Below are positions 1 to 5,300 of a DNA stretch of 6,392 nt, piece by piece. Numbering within the stretch: the stretch's first letter is position 1; each line of letters begins with the position of its first letter. The translations under genes were made by a program, and so were the position numbers. The stretch is from NCBI GenBank assembly GCA_903928275.1, contig CAIYQJ010000044.1, forward strand, positions 1 through 6,392, given 5' to 3'. Origin of the DNA: an uncultured Chloroflexota bacterium. GTDB taxonomy: Bacteria > Chloroflexota > Limnocylindria > Limnocylindrales > CSP1-4. The notes beneath the pieces are model-generated. The model was not told the origin of the DNA, did no database searches, and saw only the letters and a list, made by a program, of their open reading frames with translations.

Positions 1-90
1 CGCGTTGCTCGCCCCGATGACGATGGGGACGCGGTCAGGCTGCTCGTGGGCGAGCGTGGCGAGGACGCGCTCGCGGGAGGTCATCGGCAC
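1..90 (-). CDS. URO-D superfamily-like protein, N-terminal fragment (runs off left edge)
   Basis: About 30 codons are visible before the window edge. From the ATG at 84 the protein begins MTSRERVLATLAHEQPDRVP and continues with IVIGASNA. The pattern 'SRERVLxxLxHExPDRVPI' is the typical opening of URO-D/MtaA/CmuA superfamily proteins, a TIM-barrel group that includes uroporphyrinogen decarboxylases and corrinoid-linked methyltransferases; many members next to catabolic genes are not heme-pathway enzymes. No catalytic residues fall inside the window, so the reaction cannot be named. The start is set at GTG 90 because an AAGGAG motif at 97-102 lies 6 bases upstream of it; the in-frame ATG at 84 (12 bases from the motif) is the alternative. 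It lies 82 bases downstream of the P450 stop on the same strand, so it may be the next gene of the operon. Family assignment rests on the N-terminal motif only. Confidence 0.7.
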   Translation of the reverse strand, partial: MPMTSRERVLATLAHEQPDRVPIVIGASNA

Positions 91-96
91 GGTCGG

Positions 97-102
97 CTCC
101 TT
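97..102 (-). promoter_or_regulatory. Ribosome binding site of the URO-D-like gene
   Basis: The minus strand reads AAGGAG here, a near-consensus Shine-Dalgarno. Spacing is 6 bases to GTG (88-90) and 12 bases to ATG (82-84). The spacing favours the GTG start and adds two residues (Met-Pro) in front of the usual family N-terminus. Confidence 0.6.
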
Positions 103-124
103 CGGGGCTTCGGATCGGTAGGCC

Positions 125-155
125 GTCGGTCGGTCGGATGGGTCAGGTCGGTCGG
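125..155. repeat. GTCG-rich short repeats in the P450/URO-D spacer
   Basis: The 82-base gap between the P450 stop and the URO-D-like start is low in complexity. GTCG is repeated three times in tandem at 125-136, and GGTCGGTCGG recurs at 146-155. A GGTCAGG heptamer occurs at 141-147 and again at 171-177, where it overlaps the P450 stop codon. No stable inverted repeat with a T tract is evident, so there is no support for an intrinsic terminator here. The function is unknown and it may simply be GC-rich slippage sequence. Confidence 0.45.
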
Positions 156-172
156 CGGGATGGCTCGGCGGG

Positions 173-1432
173 TCAGGCGATCCGGACGGGGAGCGCGCGG
201 AGCCCGCGGAGGACGAACCGCGGCTTCCATTCCGGCTCCGCGGCCAGCTCCAGGGTGGGGAGGCGCTCGACGAGCGCGCGGTAGAGGATGTCGAGCTCCA
301 GGCGCGCGAGCGGCGCGCCCAGGCAGAAGTGGATCCCGGCGCCGAACGCGACGTGCGGGTTCGGTGCGCGGTCGAGCACGAGCGCGTCGGCGTCGGCGAA
401 GGCTGCCGGGTCGCGGTTCGCCGCCCCGAACTGGAGGGCGATCTCGTCACCAGCGGGGATCGTCACGCCGTCGATCTCGACATCCTCGAGGACCCAGCGT
501 TCGAACATGGGAGCGGGCGTGTCGAAGCGGAGGAGCTCGTCGACGGCGGTGGGCGCCAGCTCGGGATGTGCACGCAGCGCGGCGAGCGCCGCGGGGTGCC
601 GGAACAGGGCGAACCAGGCGTTGCCGGCGCCGTTCACCGTCGCCTCGTGGCCGGCGTTGAGGAGCAGGATCGCGTTCGCGACGACCTCTGCGTCCGACAT
701 CGCGTCGCCGGCCTCGCCGGGATGGACCATCTGGCTCAGAAGGTCATCGCGCGGCCGCTCGCGCCGCTCGCGCACGAGCTCCGAGAGATACGCAGCGAAA
801 TCACCGCTCGCCACTGCCGCACGGCGCCGTTGGTCGTCGGTCGCGTCGATCTCGAACATGAGCGTGAACTCGGCCGACCACGGGCGGAGGAGGCGCCGGT
901 CCGCCTCGGGGATCCCGAGCATGTCCGCGACGACCGCCACGGGGAACGGCTCGACGAGGTCGGCGAGGAGGTCGAACTCCCGCAGATCGGCGACCGCTCC
1001 CACGAGGTCGTCCACGATCGCGACGATCCGCGGGCGCATCGCCTCCACGGCACGCGGCGTGAAGGCCCGGGCGAGGAGCCGGCGGAGCCGGGTGTGGTCG
1101 GGCGGCTCGAGGTCGAGGAGCTGGAGGCGCGCCACGTCCCAGAACGGATCCTGCCACTCCGGCGGAGCCTCGTGACCCCACTCCTCGTGGGTCGCCACGT
1201 GAAGGTACGTCCTGCCGAGTCGCCGGTCGCGGAGCGCCGCGCTGACGTCGGCGTGACGCGTGACGATCCACTGGCCCGTCGCCGGGTCGAAGGCGACGGG
1301 CGCCTCCTCGCGGAGGCGCGCGAAGACCGGGTACGGGTCGGCGACGAACGCCGGATCGCCCGGTGCGTAACCGAGGTCGCGGGGTGCGACCCCGGCTTCA
1401 GGTCGCGGACTCACGCTCGTACGGCTGCCCAT
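173..1432 (-). CDS. Cytochrome P450 monooxygenase (soluble bacterial class)
   Basis: This 419-residue protein has the length of a full soluble bacterial P450 and no signal peptide or membrane anchor. Hallmarks appear in order: C-helix EPPDHTRLRR (109-118); I-helix NAGHEATVN (259-267); K-helix ExxR as E299/R302; and the heme-binding loop FGAGIHFCLG (363-372), with Cys370 as the axial thiolate ligand and His368 in the position that usually contacts a heme propionate. It should hydroxylate or otherwise oxidise a small molecule using electrons from a ferredoxin and reductase, neither of which is in the window. One oddity is that Ala264 follows Glu263 where most P450s have the conserved threonine of the acid-alcohol pair. 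The ATG at 1432 overlaps the end of permease 2 by 35 bases with no clear Shine-Dalgarno, which suggests translational coupling; a GTG at 1414 (codon 7) is an alternative start. Family certain; substrate unknown. Confidence 0.95.
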   Translation of the reverse strand: MGSRTSVSPRPEAGVAPRDLGYAPGDPAFVADPYPVFARLREEAPVAFDPATGQWIVTRHADVSAALRDRRLGRTYLHVATHEEWGHEAPPEWQDPFWDVARLQLLDLEPPDHTRLRRLLARAFTPRAVEAMRPRIVAIVDDLVGAVADLREFDLLADLVEPFPVAVVADMLGIPEADRRLLRPWSAEFTLMFEIDATDDQRRRAAVASGDFAAYLSELVRERRERPRDDLLSQMVHPGEAGDAMSDAEVVANAILLLNAGHEATVNGAGNAWFALFRHPAALAALRAHPELAPTAVDELLRFDTPAPMFERWVLEDVEIDGVTIPAGDEIALQFGAANRDPAAFADADALVLDRAPNPHVAFGAGIHFCLGAPLARLELDILYRALVERLPTLELAAEPEWKPRFVLRGLRALPVRIA

Positions 1433-2477
1433 CCGCTGCGGGCGGGATGCTCCGGCCCACGACGCCCGCGAGGACGATGATCGTGACGATGTAGGGGAGC
1501 GCGTCCCAGAACTGGGCCGGGACCGAGGTCATGATGTCGCCCAGCTGGCCGGCGGGCGGCGCGAAGTTGATCGACTGGCCGAGGGCGGTGAACGTCGCGA
1601 ACAGCAGCGCGGCCCCGAACGCCCCGATCGGCGTCCAGCGGCCGACGATCATCGCCGCCAGCGCGATGAAGCCGCGCCCGGCGGTCATGCCGTCCTGGAA
1701 CGAGTTCGTCGCCTCCATGCTCAGGTACGCGCCGGCGAGCCCGGCGAAGAGGCCGCTGATCAGGACGTTGCGGTACCGGAGGCGGATGACGTCGATGCCG
1801 ACCGTCTCGGCCGCCTTCGGGTGCTCGCCCACGGCGCGCGTCCGAAGGCCCCAGCGCGAGCGGAAGAGCCAGATCTGCAGCCCCACCACCAGGACGATCA
1901 CGGACATGGAGATCGGCCCCTGGTGGAGGAACATGTCGAAGAGCCAGCCTACGACGGGGAGGCCGGTGAGCCAGTCGGGCGGGTTGAAGGCCGTGAACGC
2001 GCCCGCGCTCTGCGGGGACTGCTTCGCGATGAGCGTGTTGAGATACGCCGTCACGCCGAACGCGGCGATGTTGATGATCGTGCCGCTGATGATCTGGTCC
2101 GCGCGCAGCGAGATGGACAGCCAGGCGTGAAGCAGCGAGATGAGCAGCGCGACCCCCAGCGCGGCGAGGACTGCGAACAGGAGCGGGATCGTGATCCCGA
2201 AGACCGGCGTGGAGGCCGCGTCGGGGAACATCGGTGCCAGGACGACGCCCACGATCCAGCCAGTGAACGCGCTCGCGAGCATGATGCCCTCGATCCCGAT
2301 GTTCACGACTCCGGACCGCTCGCCGATGACGCCGCAGAGCGCACCGAGGACCAGCGGGGTGGCGGCGGCCATGATGATCGGGGACGCGGGCGGAATGGTG
2401 GCGATCAGGTAGCCCACGAGCTGGAAGGCCAGCCCGACGAGCGGGATGCCGTACAGCGTGGAGATGATCGGGTCCAT
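1398..2477 (-). CDS. ABC transporter permease 2, BMP/nucleoside type (NupQ-like)
   Basis: This 359-residue, very hydrophobic protein belongs to the BPD_transp_2 permease family and resembles the second, shorter permease of NupNOPQ-type importers. Recognisable conserved stretches are ERSGVVNIGIEGIML (53-67), LRADQIISGTIINIAA (124-139), the cytoplasmic ATPase-coupling stretch RAVGEHPKAAETVGIDV (214-230) and GRGFIALAAMIVGRW (267-281). Roughly eight or nine membrane segments can be drawn, for example near 30-50, 62-84, 93-118, 127-147, 188-206, 235-250, 267-300 and 325-342. It would pair with permease 1 to form the inner-membrane channel for the ligand delivered by the BMP binder. The ATG shares one base with the permease 1 stop (TGATG) and there is no good Shine-Dalgarno, so re-initiation after permease 1 is likely. 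The C-terminus is a short polar tail that overlaps the P450 start. Confidence 0.93.
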   Translation of the reverse strand: MDPIISTLYGIPLVGLAFQLVGYLIATIPPASPIIMAAATPLVLGALCGVIGERSGVVNIGIEGIMLASAFTGWIVGVVLAPMFPDAASTPVFGITIPLLFAVLAALGVALLISLLHAWLSISLRADQIISGTIINIAAFGVTAYLNTLIAKQSPQSAGAFTAFNPPDWLTGLPVVGWLFDMFLHQGPISMSVIVLVVGLQIWLFRSRWGLRTRAVGEHPKAAETVGIDVIRLRYRNVLISGLFAGLAGAYLSMEATNSFQDGMTAGRGFIALAAMIVGRWTPIGAFGAALLFATFTALGQSINFAPPAGQLGDIMTSVPAQFWDALPYIVTIIVLAGVVGRSIPPAADGQPYERESAT

Positions 2478-3646
2478 CAGCGAACCACCGTCTCGCCGCC
2501 GTACGACTTCGTGATCGTCGTCTCGCCGCCGGCACCCAGCGCGCTCTGGGCGGACCGCAGGCGGAAGACTCGCCGCAGGACGGGGCTCATGATGAGGAAG
2601 AGCAGGATCGTCGCCTGGAGGACGTCCACGAGCTCGGCAGGGATCTGGGCCTGGATCTGCATGAGCCCGGCGCCGGCACGCATCCCCCCGAACAGCAGCG
2701 CCGCCGGGACGATCGCGAACGGGTCCGACCGGGCGAGCAGGGCGACGGAGATCGAATCGAACCCGACGGTCGTCCCGAAGGCCGACGTCATCGAATGCGT
2801 GACGCCGAGGAGGACGCAGACGCCGGCGAGGCCCGCGAGCGCGCCCGCAGCGGTCATCGTGAGGGTCGTGACCACCCGCGGGCGCATCCCGGCGTACCGG
2901 GCCGCGTCAGGGTTGGCGCCGACCGCGCGGACCTGGAAGCCCCAGGTCGTCCGGTAGAGGACGAACCAGACGAGGAAGACGCAGAACAGCGCGATGAAGA
3001 TCCCGATGTGTCCGTTCTTCCCCAGGACGATCGGGAAGGCAGCGTTGCCGACGTCGAAGGTGATCGGGGAGGGGGAGCCGGGGACCTTGAGCGGGCCGCT
3101 GACGAGGGCCGCGATGATCGCGACGGCGATGTAGTTGAGCATGATCGTCGTCACGACCTCGTGGGCACCCGAGACCGCCTTGAGGATGCCAGGGATGAAC
3201 CCCCACGCGGCACCGAAGAGGATCCCTGCCGCGACCGCGATGGGGATCGCGACGATCGGCGGCCATGTCGCGACCATGACGCCGACGATGACCGCCCCGA
3301 GCGCCCCCATGAGGAACTGGCCCTGGGCGCCGATGTTGAAGAGCCCCGCCTTGAACCCGAGCGCGACCGACAGGCCGCCGAGGATCAGCGGGGTGGTCGC
3401 GACGAGCGTGTTCACGATCGCCTGCGGGCTCCCGATCGAACCCTCCAGGAGCGCCTTGTACGCGGTGATCGGCAGGGTCCAGTCGAAGGCATGGTCCGGG
3501 ATGATCAGCTCGGACACGAGGATGATCACCGACCCGACGACGAGGGAGAGCAGGATCGCGACCGCCGGGATCGCGATCAGCGACCAGAGCTGTCGCGCGG
3601 CATGGCGGAGCGATCGGGTCGGAGCCGCGGGCGCCGTCGCGGTCAT
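2477..3646 (-). CDS. ABC transporter permease 1, BMP/nucleoside type (NupP-like)
   Basis: This 389-residue inner-membrane protein of the BPD_transp_2 family has a ~20-residue basic/Ala-rich cytoplasmic N-terminus followed by hydrophobic segments (about 23-47, 76-95, 108-126, 129-149, 161-183, 212-231, 260-282, 296-320 and 340-356). Family signatures are FNIGAQGQFLMGA (103-115), SGAHEVVTTIMLNYIA (159-174) and the coupling-loop motif RAVGANPDAARYAGM (240-254). It is the longer of the two permeases, as NupP is relative to NupQ, and both are needed for a functional channel in this transporter class. The ATG at 3646 overlaps the ATPase stop as ATGA, and a strong GGAGGT lies 6 bases upstream inside the ATPase end, so the start is well supported. 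The C-terminal cytoplasmic tail contains a GGET repeat (373-376 and 383-386) encoded by a 13-bp direct repeat. Confidence 0.94.
   Translation of the reverse strand: MTATAPAAPTRSLRHAARQLWSLIAIPAVAILLSLVVGSVIILVSELIIPDHAFDWTLPITAYKALLEGSIGSPQAIVNTLVATTPLILGGLSVALGFKAGLFNIGAQGQFLMGALGAVIVGVMVATWPPIVAIPIAVAAGILFGAAWGFIPGILKAVSGAHEVVTTIMLNYIAVAIIAALVSGPLKVPGSPSPITFDVGNAAFPIVLGKNGHIGIFIALFCVFLVWFVLYRTTWGFQVRAVGANPDAARYAGMRPRVVTTLTMTAAGALAGLAGVCVLLGVTHSMTSAFGTTVGFDSISVALLARSDPFAIVPAALLFGGMRAGAGLMQIQAQIPAELVDVLQATILLFLIMSPVLRRVFRLRSAQSALGAGGETTITKSYGGETVVR
2489..2531. repeat. 13-bp direct repeat, 30-bp period, in permease 1 tail
   Basis: CGTCTCGCCGCCG (plus strand) occurs at 2489-2501 and again identically at 2519-2531. 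The period is 30 bases, so the repeat is in phase with the codons and encodes the GGET pair at residues 373-376 and 383-386 of permease 1. It probably reflects a small in-frame duplication in a tail under weak constraint. Confidence 0.6.
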
Positions 3647-5211
3647 GCCGACACCTCCGCCTCGTGGGCGGGCTGGGTCGCACCGCCCGTCGCCATGAGG
3701 ATCCCCACCTCGTTCTTGTCGGCCGTCGGCCCGTCGAGCACCCGGACGATCTCCCCGCGGTACATGACGCCGATCCGGTCGGACATCTCGAGGATCTCGT
3801 CGAGCTCCGCGGAGACGAGGAGGATCGCGGTGCCCGCGTCGCGCTTGGCGATCGCCTGCTTGTGGATGAACTCGATGCTGCCCACGTCGAGGCCGCGCGT
3901 GGGCTGGTCGAGGACGAGCAGGGCCAGGTCGGCGCTGAACTCCCTCGCGACGACCGCCTTCTGCTGGTTCCCACCCGAGAGCGTCCCGGCCTTGACCGTC
4001 GCCGAGGGCGTGCGGATGTCGTACTTCGCGACGGTTGCCTCCGCCTCCCGCCGGATCGCCGCCTCGTCGCGCATGATCCCCCGGGCGTACGGCGACCGGT
4101 AGTACGTGGTGAGGACGAGGTTGTCCGAGAGCGGGAACGAGAGGATGAGGCCGAAGCGGTGACGGTCCGCGGGGACGTACGCGACCCGCGCCTCGTTCAT
4201 CTGGCGCGGCGTGTGCCCGGTGACGTCGGCGCCGTCGAGCGTGACCGTCCCGGCGTGGGGCTTCCGCAGGCCGATGATCGCCTCGACGAGCTCGTCCTGG
4301 CCGTTGCCCGCGACGCCGGCGATCCCGAGGATCTCGCCGGCCCGCACCTCCAGGTCCACGCCGCGGACCATCTCGTTCCCGCGGTCGTCGCGGACGTGGA
4401 GACCTTCCACCTTCAGGACGGCGCCGGCGGGGTGCGACTCGCCGCGGTCCACGGTGAGCTGGACCTCGCGGCCGACCATCAGCTCGGCGAGGTCGTCCTC
4501 GTTCGTCTCGGACGGGAGTCGCTCGCCGACGACCCGGCCGCGCCGGATGACCGTGATCCGGTCCGCGATCTCCAGGACCTCGTAGAGCTTGTGGCTGATG
4601 AAGATGATGCTGTGCCCCTCGGCCGCGAGGCGCCGGAGGACTGTGAAGATCTCCTTCGTCTCCTGGGGCGTGAGGACCGCCGTCGGCTCGTCCAGGACGA
4701 GGATCTTCGCGTGGCGATAGAGCGCCTTGAGGATCTCCACGCGCTGCTGCCAGCCGACCGAGAGCGAGCCGACCTTCTCGTCCGGGTCGATCTCGAAGCC
4801 GAACCGCCGTCCGAGGTCGATGATCTGGCTGCGCGCCCTTTTTCGGTCGAGGAAGACGGGGTTCGCCATCGTCTCCTCGCCGAGGAGGATGTTCTCCGCG
4901 ACCGTGAGCACCGGCACGAGCATGAAGTGCTGGTGGACCATGTCGATCCCGCGCACGATCGCGTCGGAGGGGCTGGCGATCTTCACGGACCGGCCGTCAA
5001 GGAGGATCTCGCCCTCGTCTGGCTTCGCGAGCCCGTAGAGGACGTTCATCAGGGTCGTCTTCCCGGCACCGTTCTCGCCGAGGAGCGCGTGGATCTCGCC
5101 AGGCCGGACGTCGAGGTCGATGTGATCGTTCGCGACCACGCCCGGGTATCGCTTGGTGATGCCGCGCATCTCGAGCGCGGGCGCGAGGAGCGCTTCGCCC
5201 TGCTCTGTCAT
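3643..5211 (-). CDS. ABC transporter ATP-binding protein, tandem NBD, BMP/nucleoside type (NupO-like)
   Basis: This 522-residue cytoplasmic ATPase contains two nucleotide-binding domains, the usual length for NupO/RbsA-like proteins. NBD1 is canonical apart from the signature: Walker A GENGAGKTT (45-53), Q-loop Gln94, signature LSVGWQQRVE (150-159), Walker B ILVLDEPTAVL (170-180, catalytic Glu175) and switch His207. NBD2 is degenerate at the ATP site: GVAGNGQDE (299-307) replaces Walker A without the Lys-Thr pair, although the signature LSGGNQQK (411-418) is intact; the Walker B aspartate (Asp435) is followed by Gln436 instead of Glu, and Ala468 takes the switch-histidine position. This asymmetry is typical of the family, leaving one competent hydrolysis site. 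It powers the two downstream permeases. ATG 5211 is preceded by GGAG (5222-5225) at a 10-base spacing. The stop overlaps the permease 1 start (ATGA). Three rare codons, CGA-AAA-AGG, fall at residues 123-125. Confidence 0.96.
   Translation of the reverse strand: MTEQGEALLAPALEMRGITKRYPGVVANDHIDLDVRPGEIHALLGENGAGKTTLMNVLYGLAKPDEGEILLDGRSVKIASPSDAIVRGIDMVHQHFMLVPVLTVAENILLGEETMANPVFLDRKRARSQIIDLGRRFGFEIDPDEKVGSLSVGWQQRVEILKALYRHAKILVLDEPTAVLTPQETKEIFTVLRRLAAEGHSIIFISHKLYEVLEIADRITVIRRGRVVGERLPSETNEDDLAELMVGREVQLTVDRGESHPAGAVLKVEGLHVRDDRGNEMVRGVDLEVRAGEILGIAGVAGNGQDELVEAIIGLRKPHAGTVTLDGADVTGHTPRQMNEARVAYVPADRHRFGLILSFPLSDNLVLTTYYRSPYARGIMRDEAAIRREAEATVAKYDIRTPSATVKAGTLSGGNQQKAVVAREFSADLALLVLDQPTRGLDVGSIEFIHKQAIAKRDAGTAILLVSAELDEILEMSDRIGVMYRGEIVRVLDGPTADKNEVGILMATGGATQPAHEAEVSA
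3653..3658 (-). promoter_or_regulatory. Ribosome binding site of permease 1
   Basis: The minus strand reads GGAGGT, 6 bases before the ATG at 3644-3646 and inside the last codons of the ATPase. This is the strongest Shine-Dalgarno among the coupled genes and fixes the permease 1 start. Confidence 0.75.
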
Positions 5212-5221
5212 TCGGCGCTGA

Positions 5222-5225
5222 CTCC
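5222..5225 (-). promoter_or_regulatory. Ribosome binding site of the ATPase gene
   Basis: The minus strand reads CCGGAGTC around GGAG, 10 bases upstream of the ATPase ATG. It is a modest match at slightly long spacing and supports the start at 5211. Confidence 0.5.
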
Positions 5226-5246
5226 GGTGTCGGCGACGGGGTAGGG

Positions 5247-5276
5247 GACGGGCCGGCCCGAGAGGGCCGGCCCGTC
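5247..5276 (-). terminator. Strong hairpin between binder and ATPase genes (attenuator or mRNA-end stabiliser)
   Basis: The arms GACGGGCCGGCCC (5247-5259) and GGGCCGGCCCGTC (5264-5276) are perfect reverse complements of 13 bases around a 4-base loop (5260-5263). The hairpin starts 24 bases after the binder stop codon and ends about 35 bases before the ATPase start. No T tract follows on the minus strand (the next bases are CCCTACCCC), so it is not a canonical rho-independent terminator. Placed between a binder and the rest of its importer, it most likely protects the 3' end of a binder-only mRNA or causes partial termination, giving more binder than ATPase and permease. The structure is certain; the role is inferred. 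Confidence 0.7.
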
Positions 5277-5300
5277 GGAGCGTGTCAGGTCGTCAGGCGG

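Noticed and set aside
46..660. Plus-strand frame of 204 codons at the left edge
   Set aside because: The product is almost entirely Arg/Gly/Pro and overlaps both the URO-D-like fragment and the P450; it is a composition artefact.
329..1480. Plus-strand frames of 383 and 295 codons antisense to the P450
   Set aside because: The P450 motifs are unambiguous on the minus strand; the antisense products are Arg-rich and low in complexity, with no family features.
1411..2535. Minus-strand 374-codon frame overlapping permease 2
   Set aside because: It is an out-of-frame reading of permease 2 rich in Arg/His/Pro, whereas the other frame gives a hydrophobic protein with clear permease motifs.
3664..5244. 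A 526-codon plus-strand open frame antisense to the whole ATPase gene
   Set aside because: The minus-strand gene has complete ABC motifs. The antisense product is a run of Asp/Arg/Glu/Val without recognisable domains, as expected when a GC-rich gene is read on the opposite strand.
5247..5276. A classic rho-independent terminator ending the binder transcript
   Set aside because: The stem is strong but no T tract follows on either strand, so I call it a hairpin with a possible attenuating or protective role only.
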